Shown here one piece after another: positions 16,023-24,350 of a DNA stretch of 53,380 nucleotides. The position numbers and the translations under genes were made by a program. The notes under the pieces were generated by a model that did not search any database, had not been told where the DNA came from, and worked only from the letters and a program-made list of their open reading frames with translations. Each line of letters begins with the position of its first letter. Position 1 is the first letter of the stretch. The stretch is from CAYNLK01 sp964398055 (GTDB lineage: Bacteria; Chloroflexota; Anaerolineae; 4572-78; J111), in the NCBI GenBank assembly GCA_964398055.1, contig CAYNLK010000041.1:1-53380 (forward strand), in the 5' to 3' direction.

Positions 16023-16271
16023 GCCTGGGTGAGTAGTTACGAAAAGTTTTGAATATTTCACTGTCCGAATGAAATCAACTATTTGCAATGCGGTGGGATG
16101 TCGTGGCTTTTGTGGTTCAAAAGTGGCCGGGATTCAATTATGCCAGAGGCCATCGGGACTGTCAAGCGTGAACTAAATGAGGACTGGTCATAAATATCAA
16201 AAGGCAAAATAATACCGGTTAGAAATCACCAAACTGGAGGTTATGTCATTAGACGAACGCACTTTCTTTAT

Positions 16272-16590
16272 CATGTCATTTCGACGAACGAAGTGAGGAG
16301 AAATCCCTGCTGAGCGGCAATGCAGGGTATCGTCAATGGCCAAAATTCAAGGTCAAGGGTTGGGTTTATCAGCCCTCTCGTCCCTCACCGCAACGCCGCA
16401 AGGATTTCTCACCGGCTGTGCCGGTTCGAAATGACATGCCAACAGTTGCTTCGAACGGAGCGTAGCGAAGTATAATAGTGAGAAATCCCTGAAACCGTGT
16501 CTTGCAAATGACCTCACCAGGGACGCTTCGCGTCGCTCCCGCTTGCGCGTCGTTCGAAGCTTGTCCTGAGCAAAGCCGAAGGATGACATG
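16272..16590. repeat. Nested dispersed repeats of the GTCATTTCG...GAAATCCC type
   Basis: A plus-oriented unit (CATGTCATTTCGACGAACG at 16272 to AAATCCCTGC at 16310) faces an inverted unit (AGGATTTCTC at 16401 to GAAATGACATG at 16438). A further partial unit ends AGAAATCCCTG at 16492, and a last one at 16541-16590 reads GCTTGTCCTGAGCAAAGCC then GGATGACATG. Such units are common intergenic repeats in several bacterial phyla. Confidence 0.75.
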
Positions 16591-16721
16591 GTTGAGGTTG
16601 ATTTTAGCACCAATGAATTATGACCACCCCTCAACTAAATCCATCTGAGACGAGACTCGCCGCCCGTTGGGGCCTATGGTAGAATGGTGGGCGCGCCAGT
16701 TTGCAAATAGTGAGGTAAAAA

Positions 16722-17375
16722 ATGATTCGAGCAGTTGTCTTTGACATGGATGGTTTGTTGATCGATACCGAGCCGCTCTGGTTCAGGGCCAGGCGCGAAC
16801 TATTCCAGGAGCACGGTCTGACCTGGACCGAGGCCGATCAGATTAAATGTATGGGGGTCAGTACGGCAGCCTGGACGGAACTGATGGCCGACCGGCTCGA
16901 TGGCCGCCTGGCTCCGGCTGAGATCACCGAGGATATCGTCAACCGGATGGTGGCCTACTACCGGGCCGGCGAGGTGGAACTGTTACCCGGCGCTCAAGCC
17001 GCCCTGGAACTGTGCCGGTCGAACTACCCGGTCGGGCTGGCTTCCGGCTCCCACAAACGCCTGCTTACGGCCGCGGTGGAGGGGCTGAAGTGGCACTCAT
17101 TCTTTGATGAGATTTTGTCAAGCGACGATTGCGCCGCCGGCAAACCGGCCCCCGACGTCTACCTGGAAGTCATCCGGCGGCTCGGCGTCCGACCGGGCGA
17201 AACAGCCGTGCTCGAGGACGCCACCAGCGGTATTTTGGCCGGTTATGCCGCGGGCGCCAGAGTCATCGCCGTGCCCAACCATCATTTACCCCCACCCGAG
17301 GACGTTCTGGCCAAAGCCGATATAGTGATTGACTCTTTGGAGTCCCTCGAAGCCGCCTTGAAACAGTTGGGCTAA
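16722..17375 (+). CDS. HAD-superfamily sugar phosphatase/phosphoglucomutase-like protein
   Basis: A 217-aa HAD subfamily IA protein. Nucleophile and acid/base are D8 and D10 (VVFDMDGLLIDTEPLW), motif II SGS is in GLASGSHKRLL, the motif III lysine is in AGKPAPDVYLEV, and motif IV is LEDATSGILAGYAAGA. The cap domain is the small helical C1 type. Closest in style are beta-phosphoglucomutase and 2-deoxyglucose-6-phosphate/hexitol phosphatases (YniC/HxpB); mutase versus phosphatase cannot be decided here. GAGG lies 8 nt before the ATG. The glycosyltransferase starts 13 nt after its stop, so the two may be co-transcribed. Confidence 0.85.
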   Translation: MIRAVVFDMDGLLIDTEPLWFRARRELFQEHGLTWTEADQIKCMGVSTAAWTELMADRLDGRLAPAEITEDIVNRMVAYYRAGEVELLPGAQAALELCRSNYPVGLASGSHKRLLTAAVEGLKWHSFFDEILSSDDCAAGKPAPDVYLEVIRRLGVRPGETAVLEDATSGILAGYAAGARVIAVPNHHLPPPEDVLAKADIVIDSLESLEAALKQLG

Positions 17376-17387
17376 AATTTGGGGCTA

Positions 17388-18086
17388 ATGGAGTACAAAA
17401 CCACGATGTCGAATCGTAACATCCTGGCTTTGATCCCCGCCTACAATGAGTCCGCCCGCCTGGCCGCGGTGGTGAGCGGAGCGCTGGTCCATCTGCCGGT
17501 GCTGGTCGTCGATGACGGCTCGACCGACGACACCGCTGCAATCGCCGAACGGGCCGGGGCTGCGGTGTTGCGCCAGCGACCCAACCAGGGCAAAGGCGCG
17601 GCCCTGCGCGCCGGCTTTCGGCAGGCGATGGAGGCGGGATACGACGCCGTGCTAACCCTCGACGCCGACGGCCAGCACGACCCGGCCGAGATCCCCACCT
17701 TCCTGGAAGCTTGCCGGCGCGGCCAGGCCGATTTAATCATTGGGGCGCGGCAGTTTAACCAGATGCCGTCCTCGCGCCGCCTGGCCAACTCGTTGGGGCA
17801 GAGGGCCTTTTCCTGGGCGCTGGGCCAGGCTGTGCCGGATAACCAGTCCGGCTACCGCCTGATCAGCCGCCGCCTGCTGGCTGAGCTACTATCGAGCCGG
17901 GAACAGGGTTTTGAATTCGAGGTCGAGATGATCGTGATTTGTGTAGAGCGCGGCTTCAAGTTGGAGTGGGTGCCAATCCGCACCATCTACGCCGGCGAAG
18001 GCAGCCATATCAACCCGCTGCGCCACGTGGTCAATTTTGGCCGGGTGGTCTGGCAGACCCGGCAGCGTCTCCGGGCTGCCAGGTAA
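17388..18086 (+). CDS. Family 2 glycosyltransferase (dolichol-phosphate-mannose synthase-like)
   Basis: A 232-aa GT-A glycosyltransferase with ILALIPAYNESARL, the nucleotide-binding VVDDGSTDDT, KGAALRAGFRQA and the metal-binding TLDADGQHDP. There are no transmembrane helices, so it resembles soluble DPM1/DPG-type enzymes that load a sugar on polyprenyl phosphate at the cytoplasmic face. C-terminal EVEMIVICVERGFKLEWVPI is typical of this group. ATG at 17388 is chosen; ATG at 17406 gives a shorter form just before the conserved core. Donor and acceptor are unknown. It ends 4 bp from the convergent amidohydrolase. Confidence 0.85.
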   Translation: MEYKTTMSNRNILALIPAYNESARLAAVVSGALVHLPVLVVDDGSTDDTAAIAERAGAAVLRQRPNQGKGAALRAGFRQAMEAGYDAVLTLDADGQHDPAEIPTFLEACRRGQADLIIGARQFNQMPSSRRLANSLGQRAFSWALGQAVPDNQSGYRLISRRLLAELLSSREQGFEFEVEMIVICVERGFKLEWVPIRTIYAGEGSHINPLRHVVNFGRVVWQTRQRLRAAR

Positions 18087-18090
18087 CCCA

Positions 18091-19257
18091 TCAGTCAAGC
18101 CCGTACAGCCGGCGGGCATTCCCGGCCAAGATTTGTCCGGCGGCTACCTCAGCTTCACCTTGTGACAACATCCCGGCCGTCACCAGCTCCGCCAGGGTCT
18201 GGGCCAGGGCAGTTTTGCCCAACATCGCCCCCACGTAAGCAATCTCCGGCACCACGTAGCCGTCGGCCCCGTAGACTACCTTGGAAAGAGGGGCCATCTC
18301 CAGTACTTCCGCATAGATTCGCCGGGCGGCATGCGCGGCAAAAGGAATACCTTCGGACACATCGCAATACACCCGGGGCAACATGTTGGCCATATAGCCG
18401 GCTTCGGCCTGGTAGGGATAGCCCGTATGCACTAACAAAACCTTACAGGCTCGAAAAACCGGAAAGCGCAGCAAATCCATCAACAGGGCTGGCCGGCATT
18501 CGATCAGGTTCACCTCGTAATCGCCCATGCCGGTGTGAATCTGCAAGGGCACATCGTACTCAAGACAAAGTTCCAGCGCCCGGCAGAGGAGATGATCGCG
18601 CAATTGCTTATGGACGCCGACCCCGCGGCGCAGGGCCTGCCAGGCTCGCTGGCCCTGATCCGGGTTGCGACTGAGCGGCGAAACATCCAGCCCGGTGCGG
18701 TAGGCGATGATCGACTTCAAACCCCGATAGCCCTGGTGTTCGAGGGCGTCGGCAATCGTCTCATCGTAGCAGCGCCGAAATTCAGCCCAACTCACATCTT
18801 TATCAAGCCAGCTATCAATGAAAGTTTCGATGCGGTAGATGGGCACGACCTCGATCGGGGTATCGGCCTTGAATTGCGCCACATCCAGCGGCGGTTTGGG
18901 GTAGCCAAAGTCGGCCACCATCGCCACTAAGCCACAGGCGGCGTACAGTTGTTGCACATACTCCCGAAAATTTTGCGCCGCCTGGTTGCGGGCGGCCACC
19001 ACAGCCTCGATGGCCAGCTCACAGCCAAAGAAGGCGGCCAACTGACGCACCAGGAAACGAAAATAAACCGCATCCCGGCGCACCTGTTTGATCTCGGCGG
19101 CGGCCGTTTCAACGGGAACGCCGCCTTCAACCAGAAAGTTAACCCCGCCGCCGGGAAACGAGACAAAATCCACAAATTGGTCAACGCTGAGCTGGTCGTG
19201 TTTGATAAAAGGATGGCTATGAACATCCACCACCGGCAAGGCTGCTGTGTCGATCAT
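18091..19257 (-). CDS. Amidohydrolase (FluG/NodGS N-terminal-domain type)
   Basis: A 388-aa TIM-barrel amidohydrolase. The metal-binding HxH is H13/H15 (VVDVHSHPFIKH). Later elements are LQIHTGMGDYEV, LVHTGYPYQAEAG and KVVYGADGYVVPE, which carries the C-terminal Asp. The ATG at 19257 lies 2 bp after the stop of the glutamine-synthetase-like gene, with GGAGG just upstream inside that gene, so the two are translationally coupled. In fungal FluG and plant NodGS these two activities are one polypeptide in the same combination. This gene is therefore probably the hydrolase half of that system; its substrate is unknown. Confidence 0.82.
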   Translation of the reverse strand: MIDTAALPVVDVHSHPFIKHDQLSVDQFVDFVSFPGGGVNFLVEGGVPVETAAAEIKQVRRDAVYFRFLVRQLAAFFGCELAIEAVVAARNQAAQNFREYVQQLYAACGLVAMVADFGYPKPPLDVAQFKADTPIEVVPIYRIETFIDSWLDKDVSWAEFRRCYDETIADALEHQGYRGLKSIIAYRTGLDVSPLSRNPDQGQRAWQALRRGVGVHKQLRDHLLCRALELCLEYDVPLQIHTGMGDYEVNLIECRPALLMDLLRFPVFRACKVLLVHTGYPYQAEAGYMANMLPRVYCDVSEGIPFAAHAARRIYAEVLEMAPLSKVVYGADGYVVPEIAYVGAMLGKTALAQTLAELVTAGMLSQGEAEVAAGQILAGNARRLYGLD

Positions 19258-19259
19258 GA

Positions 19260-20603
19260 TTATATCGCCTCCAAATAAAGTTGGCGTTCCCACGGGTGAA
19301 TATGCAGATCGTAGGCCGTCAATTCAGTTCGTTTCACTTTGAGGAATTCGGCCGGGATGATCGGTCCCAACGCTTGGGTGATCACCTCATCAGCCTCAAA
19401 AGCAGCCAAAGCTTCCGAGACCGTGCGCGGCAGAAATTGCAGGCCCCTGGCCGCAGCCTCTTGGGCCGAGAGTTGGCCGATATCCGTTTCAACCGGCGGA
19501 GGCGGCTCGATGTGCTGCCTGATGCCGTCCAGGCCGGCGGCCAGCACCGCCGTCAGGAAGATGAACGGGTTGGCAGCATTGTCGCCGGAGCGGTACTCGA
19601 TGTGCCGGCGACGACCCATGGCCGGGATGCGGACCAGGGCGGCCCGGTTGCCTACCCCCCAACAGATGTGGGCCGGCGACCATGACCCCGGTTGCAAACG
19701 CTTATAGGAGTTCACCGTGGGCGAGCCGGCCCCGGCCAGGGCCGGCGCGTGGGCCAATAAACCACCCACAAAATGCCGTCCCAGCGGCGACAAAGGCTCA
19801 CTCTCTGTTTGCCCAATACTCAGATCTTGTTGGCCCTGTTGGTCCCACAAGCTTAAATGAAGGTGCAGGCCACAGCCGGGCAGGTGAGCAAAAGGCTTGG
19901 GCATAAAACTGGCGATATAACCGGCCTGGCGGACCAGGGAACGAACCACCTCTTTGAAGGTCAGATAATCGTCGACCGCCCGGAGCGGTTCGGCATAGCG
20001 GGTGGTGGCTTCGTACTGGCCAGGCCCGTACTCCTTACCGAGTTGCTCAACGGCTACGCCCATCTTTTGCAGAGTGTCAATGAGTTGCTGCCACAGGGCG
20101 TAATGGCGGTCCAAACCGGCCAGGGTGAACATGCCGTCGGTATTGGCCGGGCGATAGTCGCCGGCGCCATCTTTTTCGAACAGCATAAACTCGGCCTCAA
20201 AGGCCACCCGGACCGTCAGGCCCTCGGCCGCGTAGCTCTGCAACAATCGCTGCAATTGGGTGCGCGGGCAACCTTCCCAGACCGAACCTTCGGCGTCGGC
20301 CCGCAAGAAGGCATGCACTCGAGCCGTGGCCTGATGGTAGGGAATTCTGGCATAACTGTCAGGGTCGGGCACGGCCAGAAAGTCGCCGGTGTCGGCCAGG
20401 AAGATGGACTGATCGGCCATGTGATCCTGCAACGTAAAATCCAGGTTGGCCCGGGCAAAGACAACCCCGCGCTCCACAGCCGAGGCAAAGCGCTCTTTGG
20501 GGATGGTTTTGGTGCATGAGCGGCCGCTGTAATCGTGATAGATCACCCACAGATGGGCGATGCCTTCATTCTCCAGGCGGTTCAGTAAGGCTTGGGCGTC
20601 CAT
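19260..20603 (-). CDS. Glutamine-synthetase-like enzyme (gamma-glutamyl ligase type)
   Basis: A 447-aa GS-fold protein. ATP/glutamate-site motifs are visible: AEFMLFEKDG, KPFAHLPGCGLHLHLSLWD, NSYKRLQPGSWSPAHICWG and EYRSGDNAANPFIFLTA. It lacks features of housekeeping GSI, such as the adenylylation-site tyrosine region, and resembles GlnA-like proteins that glutamylate amines (PuuA-type) or act in FluG-like pairs. The predicted reaction is ATP-dependent ligation of glutamate to an amine. It is the first gene of an operon with the amidohydrolase and has a strong divergent promoter at 20656-20684. The housekeeping glnA must be elsewhere. Confidence 0.85.
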   Translation of the reverse strand: MDAQALLNRLENEGIAHLWVIYHDYSGRSCTKTIPKERFASAVERGVVFARANLDFTLQDHMADQSIFLADTGDFLAVPDPDSYARIPYHQATARVHAFLRADAEGSVWEGCPRTQLQRLLQSYAAEGLTVRVAFEAEFMLFEKDGAGDYRPANTDGMFTLAGLDRHYALWQQLIDTLQKMGVAVEQLGKEYGPGQYEATTRYAEPLRAVDDYLTFKEVVRSLVRQAGYIASFMPKPFAHLPGCGLHLHLSLWDQQGQQDLSIGQTESEPLSPLGRHFVGGLLAHAPALAGAGSPTVNSYKRLQPGSWSPAHICWGVGNRAALVRIPAMGRRRHIEYRSGDNAANPFIFLTAVLAAGLDGIRQHIEPPPPVETDIGQLSAQEAAARGLQFLPRTVSEALAAFEADEVITQALGPIIPAEFLKVKRTELTAYDLHIHPWERQLYLEAI

Positions 20604-20655
20604 ACTACGCTGCTCCTTTTATCTTGGCGAGATGGCTATCAGGGGTGAGATTTGG

Positions 20656-20684
20656 ATAATAAAACGGGATTTCGAATGAGTCAA
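20656..20684 (-). promoter_or_regulatory. Promoter for the GS-like/amidohydrolase operon
   Basis: On the minus strand TTGACT (20684-20679), a 17-bp spacer and TATTAT (20661-20656). It lies about 50 bp upstream of the ATG at 20603 and is divergent from the alcohol dehydrogenase promoter. Confidence 0.75.
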
Positions 20685-20710
20685 TTTAGAGTTGATCTTC
20701 ATAATCCACC

Positions 20711-20739
20711 TTGCCAGCCGGGGTGATGTCGGGCATAAT
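20711..20739 (+). promoter_or_regulatory. Promoter for the alcohol dehydrogenase gene
   Basis: TTGCCA (20711-20716), a 17-bp spacer and CATAAT (20734-20739), 45 bp before the ATG at 20784. The two divergent -35 boxes are only 26 bp apart, so a shared regulator is possible. Confidence 0.65.
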
Positions 20740-20783
20740 GAGGGTAGACTCGGTTGCTAAACTCAACAGTTAAGGATGTGAAA

Positions 20784-21785
20784 ATGAAAGCGATGCAACT
20801 CCGCCAACCCGCCCCGGTCGATACCGCCCCGCTGGCGCTGACCGAAGTAGAGACCCCCCAGCCCGGTCCCGGCCAGGTACGGCTGAAAATCCATACTTGC
20901 GGCGTTTGCCACACCGACCTGCACATCGTCGAGGGCGACCTGGCCCTGCCCCGCCTGCCGACCATTCCCGGTCATGAGATTGTCGGCGTGGTCGATGCGG
21001 TCGGAGAGGGAGTCACGCTCCACCAGGTTGGCGACCGGCTGGGCGTGCCGTGGCTCTATCAAACTTGCGGCCAATGCCGCTACTGCCGCCGCGGGCAAGA
21101 AAACCTGTGCGAGCATATCCGCTTCACCGGCCTGCACGTCGACGGCGGTTTTGCCGAGTACACCGTGGTCGATGAAAGGTTCGCCTACCCCATCCCCGCT
21201 GTCTTCGACGACGTGGCCGCGGCCCCGCTGCTGTGCGCCGGCATCGTCGGGTATCGCTCGCTGCGGCGGAGCCGGGTGCAGCCGGGCCAGCGGTTGGGAC
21301 TGTACGGCTTTGGCGCGTCGGCCCACATTATCATCCAGATTGCCCGGCACTGGGATTGTAAGGTTTTTGTCTTCACCCGGGGCGAACATCACCGCGAATT
21401 GGCCCGCAGTTTGGGCGCCGTCTGGACCGGCGGAGCTGAGGATGACCCTGGCGTGCGGCTGGACAGCAGCATCATCTTTGCCCCGGCCGGCCGGCTGGTG
21501 CCGGAGGCATTGCGAGTGTTGGACAAAGGGGGTACGCTGGCCCTGGGTGGCATCCACATGAGTCCCATCCCCGCCATGGCTTACGACCTGCTCTGGCACG
21601 AACGGACGATCCAGAGCGTGGCCAACAGCACTCGCCAGGATGCGCTGGATTTTCTGGAGGTCGCCGCCAAAGTGCCGGTTAAAACAGAGATCGAACTGTA
21701 TGATTTAGAGCAGGTCAATGAAACTTTATTACGCCTCAAACGTAGTGAGATTAATGGCGCCGCGGTGCTGAAAATTAGCGAGTAG
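20784..21785 (+). CDS. Zinc-dependent alcohol dehydrogenase
   Basis: A 333-aa medium-chain dehydrogenase of the AdhA/AdhP type. Catalytic zinc ligands fall in CGVCHTD (C39) and PGHEIVG, and the structural zinc in CGQCRYCRRGQENLC. The coenzyme-binding region is LGLYGFGASAHIIIQIA. It oxidises alcohols or reduces aldehydes with NAD(P). GFGAS replaces the usual GxGGxG, as is common in this subgroup. ATG at 20784 with AAGGATG in front is chosen over a TTG ten codons earlier that would overlap the promoter spacing. It is monocistronic and followed by a repeat hairpin. Confidence 0.88.
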   Translation: MKAMQLRQPAPVDTAPLALTEVETPQPGPGQVRLKIHTCGVCHTDLHIVEGDLALPRLPTIPGHEIVGVVDAVGEGVTLHQVGDRLGVPWLYQTCGQCRYCRRGQENLCEHIRFTGLHVDGGFAEYTVVDERFAYPIPAVFDDVAAAPLLCAGIVGYRSLRRSRVQPGQRLGLYGFGASAHIIIQIARHWDCKVFVFTRGEHHRELARSLGAVWTGGAEDDPGVRLDSSIIFAPAGRLVPEALRVLDKGGTLALGGIHMSPIPAMAYDLLWHERTIQSVANSTRQDALDFLEVAAKVPVKTEIELYDLEQVNETLLRLKRSEINGAAVLKISE

Positions 21786-21790
21786 CGGAG

Positions 21791-21856
21791 AGCGAATAGG
21801 CGAATAGCGAATGGGCGAATAGCGAAGCGTCATTCGCTATTCACAATTCGCTATTC
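21791..21856. repeat. GCGAATAG tandem unit with inverted arms
   Basis: Several GCGAATAG/GCGAATGG units run into a perfect 10-bp hairpin GAATAGCGAA (21817-21826) and its complement (21833-21842), then a further CAATTCGCTATTC. It lies directly after the alcohol dehydrogenase stop and just before the next gene. It has the same architecture as the repeats at 2639 and 24265 but a different unit. Confidence 0.7.
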
Positions 21857-21869
21857 ATTTGAGGTAACG

Positions 21870-22637
21870 ATGAATTCGATCCAGAGTCTTTTCAATCCAT
21901 CCCGGCAGGGCGATTTTTCGACGAAGCAAACGTTGACTTTGATCGGCCTGGCCGGGCTGGCCAGTCTGGCCATGGCCATCCTGCCGTTGGTTGGCCTCGT
22001 CAACTACCCTTTTCGTCTGCTCCTGACCATAGTCCACGAATTAGGGCACGGCCTGGCCGCGCTGCTAACCGGCGGCAACTTCATTCGCTTTGTGGTCTTT
22101 CCGAATGGGGCCGGGCTGGCTTACACCGCCGGCGGCTGGCCGCTGCTGGTCACCTCAGCCGGATATCTGGCGGTCGCTTTGTTTGGGGCCGGGTTGATTA
22201 TGTTGGGCCGGAACCAGCGCTGGAGCCGGCTCGCCCTGGGCGTAATCGGGGGGGTGATGCTGGCCTTCTCGCTGCGGTACGGCGTGCCCAGCATCTTTTC
22301 AGCCGGACACATCCTGGCCGGCCTGCTGACCACCCTAGTCGGGCTGATTTTTGGGGCCTTCTTCATCTGGGTGGCGCTCAAGGCTGCGGCGGGCTGGGTT
22401 GTGTTTCTGCTCCATTTCCTGGCCATTCAGGCCGGCTTGACCGCGCTGTCCGATCTGTTCGGGTTGATTGGCTTATCTACCCGTTTCTTCACTGCGCCCG
22501 CCAACGATGCCCAGTCTATGGCCGAGCTGACCTTCGTCCCGGCCGTCGTCTGGGCAATCTTGTGGGTGGTCATCGCCGTCGTCCTGATTGGTGGGGCCAT
22601 CTGGCTGACCTGGCTAAGGCCGCGGCGCCAACGCTAA
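21870..22637 (+). CDS. M50-family intramembrane metallopeptidase-like protein
   Basis: A 255-aa integral membrane protein with about seven hydrophobic segments. The zinc site is HExxH at H56-H60, within LTIVHELGHGLAALLTGGNF, typical of peptidase M50B-like proteins (PF13398 style). No PDZ domain is present, so it is not a plain RseP/SpoIVFB. The family cleaves within membranes, often to release regulators; no substrate is evident. GAGGTAACG precedes the ATG. Its 3' end is 10 bp from the convergent DUF99 gene, with no terminator between. Confidence 0.8.
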   Translation: MNSIQSLFNPSRQGDFSTKQTLTLIGLAGLASLAMAILPLVGLVNYPFRLLLTIVHELGHGLAALLTGGNFIRFVVFPNGAGLAYTAGGWPLLVTSAGYLAVALFGAGLIMLGRNQRWSRLALGVIGGVMLAFSLRYGVPSIFSAGHILAGLLTTLVGLIFGAFFIWVALKAAAGWVVFLLHFLAIQAGLTALSDLFGLIGLSTRFFTAPANDAQSMAELTFVPAVVWAILWVVIAVVLIGGAIWLTWLRPRRQR

Positions 22638-22647
22638 CCCCCCGCCC

Positions 22648-23217
22648 CTACGGCCGGCCCCGGCTTTGGCCGTTGGCTACAGCCCCGGCGATGAGATGAG
22701 CCGTCCGCAGCGGCTCCGGCAGGTGGCTGTGCACGGCGAATCGCTCCACCACTCCCCGCGCCTGTTCCAAGGACAAACCGACTCGCTGCACGAAAACGTG
22801 ACCGGCCGGCTCCAGCGGGCCAAGCTGCTCGATCAGCGCCCATTTCTGCTCACCGCCCGGAATTTGGGTCAACAGCGCCTGGCGGACCGCCGCCAAATCA
22901 GGCAGCTTGCGTGAGACTACCAACACCGGCAGCCCCAACATTTCGTGCAGATCAAACACATCGACCACGTTAAAGCCGGCCAGAGCAATTCCTTGCAGCA
23001 TCACCAACTGGACGTGCTCGGCAAAGCGCGACTCAGCCACCAGCCGGGCCAACTGTTGGGCCGCGTCTGCCCCATCTTTCTCTACAGTGCCGATGACCAC
23101 GCCGGTCAGTTTCAAGCCGGTGAAGATCGCGCCCACCACCGGAACCGGTCCGATATAATCGGGGGTAAAGGGGGCATCGTCAAAGCCGATTATATTTGAA
23201 GGAAGTTTTGAAGACAT
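22648..23217 (-). CDS. DUF99 family protein (endonuclease dU type)
   Basis: A 189-aa protein with the DUF99 start NIIGFDDAPFTP. An acidic pair follows GFDD, then VPVVGAIFTGLKLTGVVIG, and a central LMLQGIALAGFNVVD-type block. The family includes the archaeal endonuclease dU that nicks deoxyuridine-containing DNA and belongs to the endonuclease V-like fold. Activity here is a family inference. GGAG lies before the ATG. It stands alone, transcribed toward the M50 gene. Confidence 0.82.
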   Translation of the reverse strand: MSSKLPSNIIGFDDAPFTPDYIGPVPVVGAIFTGLKLTGVVIGTVEKDGADAAQQLARLVAESRFAEHVQLVMLQGIALAGFNVVDVFDLHEMLGLPVLVVSRKLPDLAAVRQALLTQIPGGEQKWALIEQLGPLEPAGHVFVQRVGLSLEQARGVVERFAVHSHLPEPLRTAHLIAGAVANGQSRGRP

Positions 23218-23368
23218 TCATTCTCCACCGGGGGAAGAAGGTTGCCGGTCAGTGCGGGGATTTCGGACCACTCACTCTGCCCAAAATTGGGGCAAGTGAT
23301 CAATTTGTTATCAGCCAACACATTGGTCAACTTTGAACAGATTCTTTTGGGCATCCAGATCAAAAGAG

Positions 23369-23614
23369 TTACTCAACTACTATTTCCTGGCCAATCCCAG
23401 CCCCCTGGGCCAACCGACCAATATTTACCGTAACACTGGTTACATCTTCTTGCGCCAGCACTCGCCCAACAAATAGAATCTCCAATCCCAGCGGCACCCC
23501 ATCTTTATCTACATCCACATAAACGAACTTGCCGGCTTCAAGAGTGTCATCCACCTCACCAGATCGTAGCTGGATATAAATCGCCTCTGCTTGGGGATCG
23601 TAATTTATCTGCAT
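23369..23614 (-). CDS. DUF2283 family protein
   Basis: An 81-aa protein starting MQINYDPQAEAIYIQLRSGE, the DUF2283 hallmark, followed by VYVDVDKDGVPLGLEIL. Many DUF2283 proteins are encoded next to DUF4258 genes in toxin-antitoxin-like pairs. The partner here lies 19 bp upstream on the same strand but is disrupted. GGAG is present before the ATG. Its function is unproven; if it is an antitoxin-like partner, its toxin-like mate is no longer made intact. Confidence 0.85.
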   Translation of the reverse strand: MQINYDPQAEAIYIQLRSGEVDDTLEAGKFVYVDVDKDGVPLGLEILFVGRVLAQEDVTSVTVNIGRLAQGAGIGQEIVVE

Positions 23615-23633
23615 TTTGCGCTCCTTAATCTCT

Positions 23634-23952
23634 CTAGAAACGGATACGTGATTTCATTACCGTGTAAATCACTATTCTATCGACATCCGTTTCCTCATAC
23701 ACAACGCGTATTTCCCGATCACCATACTTTTTAATAGCAATCTCTTCTCCGTTGTCGCCAGGCAGGATTTGGTCCGGCGACTCTATTGTCTCAACTACCT
23801 GCTCTGGGCGGTCGTGTTGCAATTTGTGTGTAAAAAGGCCGATGTTCACGTGTGCAAAGGGCAATTTACACAACTTTCGGCATACGACCCTCTGGGCTGA
23901 CTTTTCGTTGAACCATCCGTTGCCGGGCGTGATGGGTGTAGACAATACGCAT
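23634..23952 (-). pseudogene. DUF4258 gene interrupted by an 80-bp insertion
   Basis: The 5' part (ATG at 23952) encodes MRIVYTHHARQRMVQRKVSP, the exact DUF4258 N-terminus with its HA.QRM..R motif. After a further Glu codon the frame enters foreign sequence and stops. The 3' part (23801-23634) encodes QVVETIESPDQILPGDNGEE and the rest of the domain. Between them lie 80 bp flanked by the 8-bp direct repeat CTCTGGGC. Removing the insert and one repeat copy joins the halves in frame as a 76-aa protein. Insert plus repeat is 88 bp, so it shifts the frame. The C-terminal part could only be made from an internal start. Confidence 0.88.
23810..23889. mobile_element. 80-bp MITE-like insertion with 8-bp target duplication
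   Basis: The insert begins GGTCGTGTTGC and ends GCATACGACC: six terminal bases are perfect inverted repeats and the next 19 match in part (about 17 of 25 in total). It is flanked on both sides by CTCTGGGC (23802-23809 and 23890-23897). It codes for nothing. The size and 8-bp duplication fit a non-autonomous element moved by a transposase supplied elsewhere. Confidence 0.85.
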
Positions 23953-24350
23953 AATTGACTACCGATTCCTGCCTTGTTACAAGTACGTTGATGCCATGTT
24001 TCTGAGTGATCTGCTTCTTATTATTGTACAACAATTCCAATAATTGATAGAATTTACTCACCTTAAAATTTCCCCAAATCGTCCCATAATCCCGGCAAAT
24101 GCCGCCCATAAATCTGAAATTATGGTATAATAAAGAGTAGCCTTATGAACATTTGTTCTTTCAGGATTTACCGCAAGATGTAGGGCTGCTCAAAGGTTGG
24201 ACCACAACAGGTTGCGGTATTTCTAGCTATTTCTCCTAGCAAATGCCTACAATAAGTCGTAAAACGTGAAACGTAATTCAGGGCCTGGTGATATCATCAC
24301 GCCTCACGTTTCACGCACCACGCTTCACGTCTTAAGTACCGAGGTCTACT
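23953..24350. other. 398-bp gene-free region upstream of dnaE
   Basis: No coding sequence was recognised. A TATAAT at 24126-24131 (plus strand) is a possible -10 but has no convincing -35. The right third holds the ACGTGAAACGT hairpin repeat. The left third is AT-rich and probably holds the promoter for the DUF4258 gene. Confidence 0.6.
24265..24315. repeat. CGTGAAACGT inverted repeat upstream of dnaE
   Basis: CGTGAAACGT (24265-24274) and its exact complement ACGTTTCACG (24306-24315) are followed by a further decayed CACGCTTCACGTCTT. The loop contains GTGATATCATCAC, itself a 13-nt palindrome. It is the same kind of short-unit hairpin as at 2639, 21791 and 29948. Confidence 0.7.

Larger units (their letters stand above)
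15790..16721. other. 932-bp gene-free region made largely of repeats
   Basis: No credible coding sequence was found. The stretch holds the second 163-bp inverted-repeat element (15860-16022), a featureless stretch (about 16030-16260), then a nested array of dispersed repeats (16272-16590). A minus-strand frame at 16353-16634 is only the repeat translated. Confidence 0.75.

Noticed and set aside
16353..16634. A 93-codon minus-strand frame
   Set aside because: It is translated from the dispersed GTCATTTCG-type repeats and resembles the common repeat-derived false proteins.
23634..23945. Taking the 103-codon frame from 23945 as an intact gene
   Set aside because: Its N-terminal third comes from the 80-bp insert and a shifted frame. 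The true DUF4258 N-terminus lies in another frame starting at 23952.
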